Part shown: positions 22,673 to 34,717 of the stretch, in pieces
Layout: each line of letters begins with the position of its first letter
Numbering within the stretch: the stretch's first letter is position 1
Origin: Rhytidiadelphus loreus
Taxonomy: Eukaryota > Streptophyta > Bryopsida > Hypnales > Hylocomiaceae
Direction: 5' to 3'
Length of the DNA: 64,000 nt
Assembly: GCA_947034895.1 (NCBI GenBank)
Contig: OX344763.1
Coordinates: forward strand, 79,689,093 to 79,753,092
Made by a program: the position numbers and the translations under genes
Notes under the pieces: model-generated
What the model was told of the DNA's origin: nothing
Databases searched by the model: none
The model's input: only the letters and a program-made list of their open reading frames with translations

Positions 22673-24602
22673 ATGTTGGTGGTTATGGCAGGGCCCAGTG
22701 TGCTACGGAAGTCAGGGATCACGGCCTGGATGATCAGTATGGAAATCCCTGAGAATCCGGAACACCACCATCAGCTGGAGGACGACTTGACGGATATGGG
22801 GTGTCTAGGGTTTCTGAAGAGACCTTGGAACATCCGTAGCGAGGAGATGATAGATGAGCTAGTCTACGGCGCTCCAAATCAGTATCACCTGACCGTTAGG
22901 GGTCGTCCAAAGTCTTGGACAGCAGAAATATGGGCCGGAGTCTATTTCGCATCCACTAGAAGATCCGGATGGGCCGGCCGAATGGAGAAATTCATCGCGG
23001 ATAGGTTTCGGAACCCGGCGGATCCGAAGGAGGGTTACACCGCGTCTGACTGCCGGGAACCCTAGGGATCAGAGACTCCTAGAGTTTCTCAGCCCGATCC
23101 TGTATCCGGAAAAGCCCAGCCGGATTACAGTTACCTTGGCAAACACAGTCTTTGGAGCTCTAGGGGAAAGAGGGAAACCGGCCCCTAGACCAGTTAGCTG
23201 GGGGCTCATTATCCAATCGATAGTGGATAAGCTTTCCGGAAACTTGGTGGGAAAGAAATCGAGTCCCATCAGTCCGTACCTCCTCCACTTGTATCACAAG
23301 CAGGAGGTACTCAGTAGTCCGGAAGACATCATCTACCGGCAGGCAGATAGCCTGCTCTGGTACGGTCTTCCTCCGGATTTGGATCCGACGGATGAGGAGC
23401 CGGAAGAGGAGGAGAAGCCGGAACTAGAGCATGACTCACCGGACAGGCACGACTCCCGCCGGAAGAGCACGGACCTGGAATCAAGAGGGAAGAGCCAGCT
23501 TCCGGACCCTGTTCCATCTCGGAACACTGATCCGGATCTGGATATCTTCCAGTCGACAATCTCCTGGCTGCGGAGTCAGAAGGCATCAAACGACCGGATG
23601 GCCACTCTGATCCGGAGAGTCTGCACAACGTTGAAGGTAGCGGACGAGACGGAGATCGTGGAGGCGATCAAGAGCAGACCGGATCCAGAGATGATTCGCC
23701 TGCTGGAGGGCCGGATCTGGGCAGTGGAGGCGGAATGCGATCATCTTCAAAACCGCGCAACCTGGGCGGAAAGGGAGATGAACACCACCAACAAACGAGC
23801 GACGGATGCGACAGAGCTGGTCCGGAAACTGAGGGACCTCATCGACCCACCAGCGGATATCATCACCAGATCCGCGCTCTGGAACAACCAGATGACCCGG
23901 GAAGGTCATATTTCCGGAACCAAGGTTGTAAAGATCTTGGTAGAGTTTGAGGCGCGGATCGAGGTCACATTGAAGGAGATGCGCCAGTTGGTTGGCCACT
24001 TCGATCTGCTCAGCGGATTGGACGCCTCGTTATTTCCGGAAATACCCGGAGGAGAGTTCCAGGAGACAACACAGCTCAACCTTGGAGCACGATCGTCCGC
24101 CCAGCAAGCACCCGGAAGATCCTCGGTGCAGAAAGAGATTACGGATGGGAGGAGGATTCCGGATCCGGTCCTGACGCCTTGGAATACTTCGGTGAACCTC
24201 TTCCCACCCATTCCGGATGCTACTACAGAAGTAACGGCGATGACGGAGGATCCGATTGGGATTCAGAATCCAGCCCGGACCCATCCGGAGGAGTTCACAC
24301 ACATGCAGCAGCAGACTCCTCCGCGGCCGCCACCGACGACCCCCATCGAGATCATTGACCTGGAGAAGAAGAAGGCCACTCGGTGGAAGGTTAGCAGCGA
24401 TCCGGAGGAGGTTCTCGAGTCGGATGAAGAGGAAGCAGTAACGAACTCGTCTTCCGAGTCAGAGTATACGGAGATGGATCCGGGTCCGCCAAGGACCCGA
24501 TCCGCAACGAAGTCCACCCCGCCGAAGCAGATCCGGCAGAAAGCGCCAACCCGGATTTCGAAGGGCGAAACGTCAGCAAAGAAGGCCCGGAAGGGCAAAT
24601 GA
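22673..24602 (+). pseudogene. Gag-like protein of a retroelement (one frameshift)
   Basis: ATG 22673 opens a frame to 23065. The protein continues in another frame from about 23043 (RDQRLLEFLSPILYPEK) to TGA 24602, so a single indel near 23040-23060 separates the halves. The joined protein is about 640 residues. The N half has a Trp/Arg-rich globular region with ADRFRNPADPKEGY. The centre has PISPYLLHLYHKQEVL. After that comes an acidic Glu/Pro linker, a predicted coiled coil (about 23560-24040) and a Pro/Ser/Arg/Lys-rich tail with a basic end. This order resembles gag-like proteins of plant retroelements. I base that on overall style and cannot name a domain with certainty. It is the least decayed coding sequence of the window: no internal stop over 488 codons. 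Confidence 0.5.
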
Positions 24603-24884
24603 CTAGGAAGCGTAGTTGGATTGTTAGTTTTAGTGTTTTGTTTTCATCACGGGTTTTCCGGATGTGGGACCCGCTGATCCGGAATGCTAAGTAGTTCCGA
24701 ATTTCTAGGAAGTTAATGGCTTTCCGTTTTTCCCGGAACGGTCACTTGGCCGTTGTCCGGATTTTCAGCTGGCCGTTGGCCGCTTTTTCTTTGGACCGTT
24801 TTGGTCGTGTTGTTTTGGTTTTTAAGGGCGGGCCGGCTTGTGGCCTGTCATTCCATTTTGTGTCATTCAATCTAAGCACCCAAG

Positions 24885-24890
24885 AATAAA
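24885..24890 (+). terminator. Candidate polyadenylation signal
   Basis: AATAAA 283 bp after the gag-like stop codon. Confidence 0.35.
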
Positions 24891-25033
24891 CACCTTGGGA
24901 ATCATTATCTTGCGTATCGCGTCTTGATTACTTGTGTGGGGGTGTATCCGAGAGAGTGTGCAAGGTAGGAATCCGGATTGGTTGTTATCCGGATCCGGCT
25001 AAAGGTGTCTTGCAGAATAGTTTAGATTGAACT

Positions 25034-25448
25034 TGAGGAGTTGCGCGCGGTGCTTTTAAATTGCTGGAACGGTGATCCGCTGGGATCCGGTAGAGGTCAA
25101 GGAGCTAATCCGGAACTCATGAGTAGTTTCGTGCGGAAGTCAGCAGCCGCCAAGTGGAACATTCCCAAACCATCAGAAGGTCTGCCAACCTCAAGAACAG
25201 TCGATAGCTAGGAAGTAAGTCCTTTAGTTCCGGATTCCAACTATCCGTGGTTGTTTTGCCGTTGAGTCTAGTTTACCAGTGAGGAGCTATGCGTGGTGCC
25301 TTTAAATCGCTGGAATAGTGATCCGGTGGGATCCGGTAGTGGTCAGGGAGCTAGTCCGGGAATTCGAGAGTAGTCCCGTGCAGAAGTCGGCAACCGCCTA
25401 GTGGAATATTCCCAAACCACCGGAAGGTCTGCCAACCTTAGGAGTAGG
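25034..25448 (+). repeat. Tandem duplication, about 244-bp period
   Basis: A segment beginning TGAGGAGTTGCGCG (about 25034-25203) recurs as GTGAGGAGCTATGCG (about 25278-25447). Shared words include GTGATCCG, GGGATCCGGTAG, CATTCCCAAACCA-like sequence and GAAGGTCTGCCAACCT. It lies in the 3' part of the gag-like element. Confidence 0.75.
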
Positions 25449-25880
25449 CGAAAGCTTGATCCGAAAAATAGCTGAGTGTCGTTGTAGTAAGACAGCTGAG
25501 GGTGTATCTCTACGTGACCTACCTTCCGGGTGGCCACCCGGAATGTTGTGAGAGGGACCATCTTTCCTCCTTACCGGACTGAGAACTTTGAGGACGGATA
25601 GTTGTTTGTTGTTTAGGAGTTGATAAGTGTGTTACTTGAGTGGTGATGTTCCCCACCCCTCGAAAAGAGCAAGTGAGGACCCTCTGAGGGTAAAACAGAG
25701 GTACCAAAAACCGGTGTAACGGATAGTGAGAGTAGAAATCCGGATCAAGGTAGATCCGGATTTGATTCCGGAAGACAATATTTCCGGAACTTGGTGTTTG
25801 TGTTGTACCGGATCCTACTGCAGATTGTCATTTCCGGGTAGATCCGTAGTTCCGGAAACTTATCTATCGTGACAACATCT

Positions 25881-27650
25881 GGAATTCCCTGGGACGATAA
25901 CTCGTGTCATCTTAATGCTTTTGTGGTGTTAAAGATACCTACGCCTAGACTGCGCGTACGACAACTACTAGTATGTAAATGTTGAAACGTCGTTCTGTAG
26001 TGGTGTGTCATACTGTGTAGCACTGTAGAGCCGTCCTTATATGTTTGTAGCATTGTAGTTTTTTTATGAAAACTTTTCCAGCGCAGACCATTTCTGGCAT
26101 GTCGAAGTTCTGTACAATTTTTGGAAATCATATAGAACTTCAGTGTTTATTTAATGATATGGTATTTCATTGTGTGCATTGCTATGTCAACTTTTGGAAA
26201 ACACTTCCCTCATGTCAAATATCCTGTAAATACCTTAGTGTAGCAAGGCATTTGTTCATGTGGTTATAAATGAAGCTCACAATTCATGAAAATTCTATAC
26301 TTTACCATCCTCCTATCTTAAAGAAAATGCAGTCTTTTGACTATGTCACAAGCAATGCCTTGTATAAGTTATTTTCTTTTTGAAATATACTTTTATGTGC
26401 ACAGCAAGGATAACATGCAATATGAATGGACAACATTAAAGTGTGACATGGCGACATTGCAGATGTGGACTTGGGTACTAAAACAAAATTGGAATTGAAG
26501 TGAATGCACATGTCTGTTCTACTTGTAAAGGGTGGGGAAACCTAGAAGGCAAGGCTTCTGTTGTTGCATTTGAAAAGACATGGTACGGAGGTGTGCATTT
26601 CAGGTGCGTTACTAAACTACCAGTCGCCAACAATTTGAAGTACTAGAAGTCAACAACATAGTGGAAAGCAAATGTCATCAATGCATTTGCAACGGGCTAA
26701 ACGTATGTTACATAAAAGATAGGAGTAAGGAGAGTATGGCAGTATGCTGAAGTCGTCAGAAATTGTCGTAGTGATGTTTTAGTCTTCATGTTTACAGTTC
26801 TGTTCATGAGTGTCATATGCCACAAATATTGTTTTAGGTGACATACAAACGTCGTATACAAAATGGAATTCCCATTACAAACACATGTCTTTGTCTTCCA
26901 TGCACTAGAAACAATCGCAACGTAGGACACGCTGTGTAGGTGGCATTGGGAGAAGGGCTTTCCAGTGTTTAGTTCATAGAGAATATTGAAATGTAGAGGA
27001 AATCATTTACTTTATAGTATGTGGAAGAGAAGCTGTGGTTTGTTGTTGTTAGTAAGAACTACATCTTGTGAAGAACAACACCCTTTCTGTCTTCATGTTC
27101 CCAACATGTTGAAAAATAGGTGAATAGCATGCTTCTTCAAGTCTTCAGCTTCATTAATCCTTTCCAGTAACTCGTCATGTGACAGTGTTGAAGGTTCTTC
27201 GCATAGAAGTACATCGATAATGATTTCAGTCATCAAGTATTAGTATTACTGAAATGACTTTCAGTAGCTTCAGCATAGGCAACCAACTACTAAGTGAATG
27301 AGATGCGGGAAGGACAATGTCAATCATATTTCTCGTATATGGTAGTGACATGTGCTTACTTGTGTTGGAAACGTAGTCAGGCATATTTAGCACTTTTCGA
27401 TACTTTAGAAGTAAGAGACGTCATTCTAAACTGAAACATGTCTGCGTTATTTTGTTGTTGGAGAATTTGATGATAGAAACAGTTCCTTCGAAGAGTTGTG
27501 TAGTTCTGCTAGTGATGTGCATTTCAGTTTCTTTTTTTTCAAACATTTCTTAGAATGCCCACCTAACTGCTCCAAATGATTTTAACTTTCAAGAAGATGA
27601 GCAAGTACGTGCATATAGACAATGGCGTCGAGGGGTAGATTGTCAGTAGC
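25881..27650. other. Flank without recognisable gene
   Basis: Composition like 19064-22180. No domain-bearing frame, RNA gene or ordered repeat was recognised. Confidence 0.5.
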
Positions 27651-27663
27651 GTACCACATAGAA

Positions 27664-29431
27664 AGATCAATTGCATCCAGACAAGGTTTACCAGAGTATC
27701 TTTGTGCATGTAGAGATTACAGAGGAGCTCGAGTTAGGAAGTTCAAGACTGTTGCTAGACATCATCGTGTATGTGGGCAAGATCCGTATCTTTAGTACTC
27801 GCTGCTGGTAAGTTCATATATTCAAGAGCAATACTTTTCATGTGCCAATGCTGTGTACAGTACTTGGTTTTCTTGGGTTTTTTTCCTATCTATAGTACTT
27901 GGTTTTCAGGTAGTTTTGTTGAAGTTCTTCCCGTCATGAATGAAGAGGACAAAGACTTGGTTTTGACGCACTGTTTATTCAGAGTGAGGATGGACAGAGC
28001 ATTAGAGCACCAACAAACGAAGGAATAGAAGGACAAGATTACTTCCAAGGGGTGCCAACCGATAGGAGAGGACCAGAGGAATTTGTATGGCCAAATAGGA
28101 CGAATGTAGACATCGCTGCTGCTGTGCAGGATGCATTCACTCGGGTCAATGACATGCACACAGAAATGCAAGAAGCACAGCAGAGACATGAAAATGAATT
28201 TGAATCGGACGAGGATCTAGAACTTCATGGTAATGATTACAAGGAGTTGCTACAAGAGGCTAATGAAAAAATTTATGAAGGCTGCGCATTGAATCGATTG
28301 GAAGTTGCCATCATCCTCATGACAATGACCAGTTTGTTCTCAATTCCATACACGTTTTTGGACGAGTTATTGAAATTCCTTTCTTAGGACTTGCTCCCGA
28401 AATCAAACAATTTGCCGCACAATTCATATGAGGTGAGAAGAATGGTTCTCAAATTAGGTCTCAAGCACGAAGGCATACATTATTGTCCTGATGGACATGT
28501 GCTTTTCCGAGGAGACAAGAAAGATTTGGTTACATGTCCCCATTCAAGTTGTGGGAAATCTAGGTATATGGAGGGATCAAGCACAGTACCATGCAAAGTG
28601 CTAAGGTATTTTCTTCTTGTGGACCAGTTGAAGCAGATGTTTCGGTGTCCCAAAATTGCGGAAATGATGACTTTTCACGACAACAAGTCTGAAGAACCTA
28701 TTATGAAGTCGGTGGTTGATGGGGAGCAGTGGAAACATATAAACCAGAGTTATCTTGACTTTGCAGCAGTCTTGACAAACCTCCGTATTGGTCTTGTAGG
28801 GGATGGAGTAAATCCATATGGCAACTAGTCTACAAAGCATTTTGTCTGGCCTTTTCTCGTCGCCATTTATAATCTACCTCCTTAGATGACATGTAAAACA
28901 TTTTTCTTAAAGCTCGTGCTTTTGGTTCTAGGACCCCAAGCACCGTCAGCAAAAGTGATGGACGTATACCTAGAGCCATTAGTGGAAGATTTATTGAGTT
29001 TGTGGGAGGGTGTGCCAACTATTGACATGTCGAAACCAATGGGTCATCGACAGTTCACTCTTCGAGCAGTGCTAATGTGGTTGGTTCACGACTTCCCGGC
29101 ATATGGTCTTCTCTCTGGTCAACAGACGAAGGGATACAAAGGTTATTCACTTTGTGGACCAAAAACATGTGCCGAGCATTCTTTGTTTTTACGAAAAATG
29201 ATTTATCTTGGTGGTCGTCGTTTCCTTCATTTGCAGCATCGATTCAGGAATGCTAGAAGAGCTTTCAATGGCAAAGCACAAACATCTCCTGCACCACAAT
29301 GTCAAAGTAGGCACCAAATATTTTCAAATGCTGTGGAGCGTGAGGAATATATTCGTGAAGGTGGAGTAGAAGACGTTGAGGACAATCCTGTGAAAAAACA
29401 TGGAGTTAAGCGTTTGAGCATATTTTTTTGA
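27664..29431 (+). pseudogene. CACTA (En/Spm) TNP2-type transposase, truncated
   Basis: A 5' exon (about 27664-27795) encodes CACRDYRGARVRKFKTV, matching the N-terminal CxC region of TNP2 proteins. The main frame (about 27990-29431) has no frameshift and contains EKIYEGCALNRLEV, HYCPDGHVLFRG, KVLRYF, NPYGN, YNLPP, APSAKVMDVYLEPLVEDLLSLW, DFPAYGLLSGQ and HRRFL-like HLQHRFRNARRAF. All of these are ordered landmarks of the TNP2/transposase-21 family. Stops are TAG 28385, TAG 28826, TAG 28883 (at the conserved NLPPW tryptophan, so TGG to TAG) and TGA 29429. The gene ends abruptly after LPYW, where a CACTA MITE is inserted; the catalytic C-terminal half is missing from the following sequence. Confidence 0.88.
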
Positions 29432-29450
29432 TTACCATACTGGGCAGTAA

Positions 29451-29643
29451 TACTAGTAGAAAACGCAGGAATTTTGACATAATTCTGTTGATTTGGTCGC
29501 GATGTCCTGGTCACTGTTTTGTTGATTTCAACAGAAATCTGTAATTTTCAACAAATTTCTGTTGGAATCAACAAAACAGTGACTAGGACAATGCAACCAA
29601 ATCAACAAGAATTATGTCAAAATTCCTGCGTTTTCTACTAGTG
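29451..29643. mobile_element. 193-bp palindromic CACTA MITE
   Basis: The right end reads, inverted, CACTAGTAGAAAACGCAGG; the left end is the same with TACTAG (one C-to-T change). The arms pair over most of the element. A 3-bp duplication TAA flanks it (29448-29450 and 29644-29646), as expected for CACTA elements. Confidence 0.9.
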
Positions 29644-29699
29644 TAAGTAAATACCTTTTAATTACAGGGTAAAAGCACACTACAGTTGTCCGAAATCGT

Positions 29700-30700
29700 A
29701 GTCACAGCATAATTTCTGCACAGCATGAAAGTTTGGAGTCAATTTTCTTATAGTTTTTGTGACTTAAAAAAAAAAAAAAATAGATCAAAGTCTTACATCT
29801 TGCATACTTTGATAATTGCAAAACAAAAAGTGATTTTCATCTATTAATTTATCGTACGGAGTACAAACATTTAATGTTTGTATTGTCACAAATTCAGCTT
29901 TAGCATTGTTGTACTTTTTTTGCCTAGTTTAGGGTTTCATTTTTACAATTCAAAGAGCTAAATTCATAGCTCTTATGTTTAGCTACTTAGCCTAGGCATT
30001 TAATGAGTGTTTTGGAATCTACATAAGAAAATATCCTAGCAAATGTGTGATTTTGGTATGAAGGCTAAATTTTGACCTTAAATTGTTTTCTTTTATTGTT
30101 TTTTTTTATTGTTTTTTTTTATTTTCTGGTAGAGAGTATCTTAGTTGAGATGGGCCAACATTCAATTTTCAAAAAAATTATATTTTGCCTTCAAATTTCT
30201 CTATCAGAGATTTCTTCTCCAATTTCCAGCCTCAATCTGTTAGAACATTTTAGGGTTTCTGGTTCTTACTTGTTTGTATTGTGCATACAGTTTGTACATC
30301 TTGGACCAATCATTGTTCGGCACGTACTATCTAATTTGGGATTTAGCTGACACGATCCGCGGTATGCGGTGCTTTTTGTAGCGCGATTTCCTCCTCCTAA
30401 ACATTCCTTCCTCTATTCAAAAAAAATGTGGATCAACCGAGCTGCTTGTTTACTTAGCGATTTCAGTTCAAAGAAGCGAAGAAGTGAGGAGCTGCATCTT
30501 TGCGTTCAAAGAAGCGACGGAATGAGGCGGCATTGGAGCTCGAAGTAAGATTCAGGTTTATGACTCCGTCAATAGTTTTTCTGCAAATGTTGTTCTTCTG
30601 TTCTTTTTACCACTCGTGTAGACATTGTATTAGTTTGCAAATACAATCATTATACAATCTCTTAGAAATTGGAGTACATTTAGTCAGTTTTTAAATACAA
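29700..30700. other. No gene recognised
   Basis: AT-rich with poly-A and poly-T tracts. A GC-richer patch with repeated AAAGAAGCGA words at about 30355-30550 could be a promoter or 5' leader for the coiled-coil fragment that follows; I see no defined motif. Confidence 0.4.
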
Positions 30701-30788
30701 CTGGAGGTGCGTACAATAAGAAACAATGAGCATAGAAACAATGAGCGCGAGAAACAACGACCACTTCTTGTTTTGTTTTGTTTTTCAG

Positions 30789-31326
30789 ATTTTGAAAAAA
30801 TTTACTTAGAGCAATTGAAAGAATCTCAAATGTGCACTCAGACACTTTCTGTCACTTTCATAGAGACAAATGCCCTGCTTAGTGCCACTGAGACTGTTGT
30901 TTCGCAAAGCCTATGCAACGGCAATGCCGTTGGTAGTGACCATGGTCGGGTGAGTCTGTACAACATCACGTACTTCTTGTACCCAAGTGTGTACGTCCTG
31001 AACGTCCTGTACTTTCAGGTCTACCGTCTATAGATGAAGTCGATTCTCCAGAGAAAGATGAGTATCGTGTTATGTCTTCCGAGGTAGGAATTGAGGCACT
31101 TGAGTTATAGGAACGCATAAGAAGATTGAAAGAGGAGGATGCCCAGTTTGAAAAAGTATTGAACTTGAGAGAAGAAGCTGCCGAATTAGAACGGCATAAG
31201 AAGTTGAGAGAGGAAGTTCGGGTTGAGGGAGTGACTAGGGTAGTGGTGAAGGTGCCCCAGCCCCCACCGCTCCCTCCAATTGATACTGACAACTTTGAAG
31301 TGTCCAAGCGGAAGACCATAACATGA
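30789..31326 (+). pseudogene. Charged coiled-coil protein fragment
   Basis: A possible exon follows TTTTTCAG at 30789 and reaches a GTGAGT at about 30950. A second exon follows CTTTCAG at about 31018 and encodes an acidic segment, then a Glu/Lys/Arg heptad-rich helix (31110-31230), then a proline stretch PQPPPLPP. A TAG (31108-31110) sits in the helix where CAG would fit. No known family. It may be the decayed 5' part of a cargo gene of the candidate second element. Confidence 0.35.
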
Positions 31327-32245
31327 TTGCCAAAGAATCAGCAAAAGAAATCAAAGGAGCCAAGAAGAAACCGAAGAAATTGAAGAAGAGTCGGATTACG
31401 CCACTAGGTTACATTCTGTATAAATTTAGTACGCAATATGAATTTGATACGCAACAAAGAAATATGTACTCTTTACAAAAATATATCTAAGTATGCGTTT
31501 GAAGTTTGGACCTTCCAAAATATGTATCAAAATGCAACACTGTGGAATTCATTTACAGAACTTTAGAAAAAAAGTCACAAACAAACAAAAGAGTGCATTC
31601 AGTTTGTATTAAAACAAATTGGATCCAATGAAACTGAATGTAAGGAAATCCTAATTTTTTTCCTATTTTAATAAGCGCAGGCTGGAATGGTCTGGCGCCA
31701 TTGAATTACTATGCACTCCGAAATTTCTGCAATGTCTTCTTGCTTTATGGACCAATTAGTACATTGCATACTGTCTTGTACAGAGGAAAACATTGACAAT
31801 TGTTTATATAGTTCATAGGTAGACATTTTTTCAAGCCATGAATTTGAAGTGTATACAATACTTGCATCATGTAACATAAAAAATTATTTTAGATCTTCAT
31901 CTGCATCATATTCTCAATTATTGGTCTCTTTACAAGTTAAAATAAATAAATTTGGAAACCAGTGATCTCTGTTTGGAGGCATCTATTGCAACTCTCGAGG
32001 TTGTACATGAGTGTACACTTTGATGTAGGCGACCAATAACCTTCCGCCATCATCTTATCTAAATACAGATTCACACATCGTCTTCCGCACATTCCAAAAA
32101 AAGGAGGACCTTTTTTCTCATTTGAGCATCCAAAGATGGGAATCCCATGCGCACAGAAACACGTTGTCTGGGTACCAGCTCTTCTGTTTATTTTGAGTTC
32201 ACAATTTTCTTATTATAACCAGAGTCTAAATTATAAACCCTGAAA

Positions 32246-32283
32246 ATCCTAAACCCTAAACCCCCTAAACCCTAAACCCTAAC
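32246..32283 (+). repeat. Interstitial CCCTAAA telomere-like tract
   Basis: Four to five CCTAAACC-type units, one with an extra C run. Plant telomere repeat in reverse orientation to the tract at 10180. Confidence 0.75.
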
Positions 32284-32392
32284 CTTGAGAAGCCTTATAC
32301 ATTTGATTGTGTCTCAATATTAGTGTTTTGTAAAGAACAAGTGTATAAAATGAGACATTCTTGTTTAAAAGAATGATTTGTTGATTTAAAAA

Positions 32393-32395
<3 letters not shown>

Positions 32396-32436
<41 letters not shown>
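32396..32436. repeat. (TA)n microsatellite
   Basis: About 20 TA units. Confidence 0.95.
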
Positions 32437-32438
<2 letters not shown>

Positions 32439-32639
32439 GTTTTCATTTGATATGGCTTAGGTTTTGAGGTTCATGAGAAATTGAGAATTAACATACTTAT
32501 CATGCATTCATGTATGTACATAGTTCAAAATTCAATTCATTGTTTTGTTTAGGATTGGATATTTCCATTAAAAATATAAGGATTATTTTTCTCTTTTATA
32601 AGATTACATAATCTCAATATACAGAAGTAAAAATTCTTA

Positions 32640-33615
32640 TTGAAGACTTAGTATGATTCAGTATTTTTTTTTAAATGAAAAAAATAGGTGTTCTTTGTTT
32701 ATTATTATTGAAGAACATTATTTTGATAATAAAATAAAAAAATATTGTCACTGAATTTTTTCATCTTGAGAATAAACACTTGTATACTTCTTTTAATTTT
32801 TGTTGTCATTAAATCTTCCATTTTTATTGTCAATAAGAATACCATTTTTTCATTTTGTTGCTTAATGTTTCTTATATAACAATGAATACAAATCTTTAAG
32901 TTTTCCTTTCTTTATTAATCATTGCATATTTATTTTAGAATAATGAAAACACCCATTACCATTGAATCAAACCTTAATTAATAAAAATAACATTTGTCAA
33001 GTTTAAAGACATAAGAATAAAGATGCCTTTTTTTTCCATTATCAATTCATTTTATCATCTATTTCCATTTATTTACCAACAAGGATTATTTCTTTCATAA
33101 GAAAAAAGATACCCATTTTTTTATTATCCATTTCCGTTTTGTCAAAGAATATTTCTTTATAAAACAATAAGAAAAAGAATTTTTTTTTTTTTGATATTGG
33201 TTTAAGGTTCTTATGCTACCTTTAAGTACTTGTTTTATAAGAATACCAGTAGTACCCTATTTTTTTCATTACCTATTTTTTTGCATTACTATTAAATCCA
33301 AATGAATATTTCTTTTACAAGAATAAGAACATAGGTTACTTTGATTTAGAATCAAATCATATTTCTTTATAAAATAACAACATTAATACCATTTTTTAAA
33401 ATTTGGTTTAAGTATCATTTGTTAGCTTTAAATATTTGTTTAAAAAAAATATGAGTATCCAATTTTTTTCATTGCCCATTTTTGTTCTATTACTAAGTTC
33501 AAATGAGTATTTAATGAAGATCCTAATACCCATTGTTTTTCATTATCCATTTATTTCTATTATATCACATTTAAAATAAAATAAAATAAGAACACCCATT
33601 GTCTTAATCTTATTA
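32640..33615. repeat. AT-rich imperfect minisatellite
   Basis: Roughly 100-bp imperfect units built from CATTA(T/C)CCATTT, TATTTCTTTATAA and AAGAATACCCATTTTTTT-like words recur 7-8 times. No coding potential. Confidence 0.5.
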
Positions 33616-34700
33616 TATGATGAACTTAAGCTATAACTTTTAAGGTACCATTGCTTGTTATAATGTGGAAGCCACCAATAACCAAAAATTCTACTTTTTA
33701 AAAACTTCCAATGCATCCAAAGAAATTATAATTTGAGATGCATCACATTCACAACACTTCCTTGCAATCATTGTTTTCTTAATCATAAATTTTACCGGTT
33801 TAGGGTAGGGGCAAGTAGTCACGTCCAACCAACCAAGATGTGACTGGTGGTATCCGGTTGGGGTTCCATGATGACCGGTGATAGACTTTGGAGGAGGGTG
33901 TTTTCTCGTGCGTGAGTTCTTGGTCCTTTGTGTTTTGCGAAGTTTGCGTAGGCTCAGTTGTCGTTGGGCTTTTGCGTTTGTGTTTTGCGCCTTTTCTGCT
34001 TGCCGTGACTTGCAAATGGTGCGAAGAGTGAAAGAGGAGGATTTCACGCGTCGACATTCGGAATGATGTGCTCGTGTGCTACGCATCATAGCGAGGTAAG
34101 TTGAGTTTGCATTGTGTTCTCATTTTGTTCTACCGTGTACTTTTTCCGTTCTCTCTGTTGCCGCCAATTTTGTAGCTTGTGCAACTCCATCTTATTAGAA
34201 GTGTGTTTTGTTTTCGATTAGGGTGGCTTCACAAAAAAATACAATTCCGTCTATCGACATGCGTTTCATTTAGAAGCCTATTGCTGCAAGTGTTATTTTC
34301 GTAGGTGCGCAATTCAATTCTAGATCTGTGATCTTGTCGTAATAGTAGGTGCTATTCCACAATTTAGTGCTCGTTATGTGATTTTGTTGTAAAATGTTGT
34401 CTTCTGCATTGGTGTACTGCTTTCTTCTTCTTGAAAAAAACTATCTTTGTTTAGGGTTCAGATGTCGATGCCATTTTCTTATGTCACAGTCCTTGTGGTA
34501 CATAATCCAATGCGTCAATGTCGCTTTAGGCTGTGGAGAAAGCCTGTCCCTAAACCCCACTTCTGAGTTGTACTGAGCGTACAAATTTGTACGCGTTGTA
34601 TCGGAATGTATGCTGTTAGTCTTTCTTTCATATTTTGATTTCATTGGTTTCAAAAGGCAATGTTTAGTTGAGTATGAAGACTGATTTTATTGTTATTTGA
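33616..34700. other. Intergenic region upstream of the second RING gene
   Basis: GC content rises at 33800-34100 with a probable 5' leader, and an intron-like T-rich stretch leads to TTTGATGCAG at 34697-34705, just before the RING gene ATG. No protein domain was recognised on either strand. Confidence 0.4.
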
Positions 34701-34717
34701 TGCAGCTGAAGCGAGAT

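Larger units (their letters stand above)
22189..25872 (+). mobile_element. Gag-like, polymerase-free insertion flanked by CAACATCT
   Basis: CAACATCT occurs at 22181-22188 and 25873-25880, bracketing a GC-rich block rich in TCCGGA words that contrasts with both flanks. The block has one long gene (22673-24602) and an AATAAA at 24885. No reverse transcriptase, integrase or RNase H is visible, and I could not match a 5' LTR to a 3' LTR. It is either a non-autonomous retrotransposon derivative or an unclassified element; boundaries could be 1-3 bp off. Confidence 0.5.
31330..32640. other. Spacer with telomere-like and (TA)n tracts
   Basis: No gene. It holds a degenerate CCCTAAA tract (32246-32283) and a TA microsatellite (32396-32436). 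Confidence 0.6.

Noticed and set aside
22189..25872. Complete LTR retrotransposon
   Set aside because: No matching 5' and 3' terminal repeats and no reverse transcriptase, integrase or protease seen.
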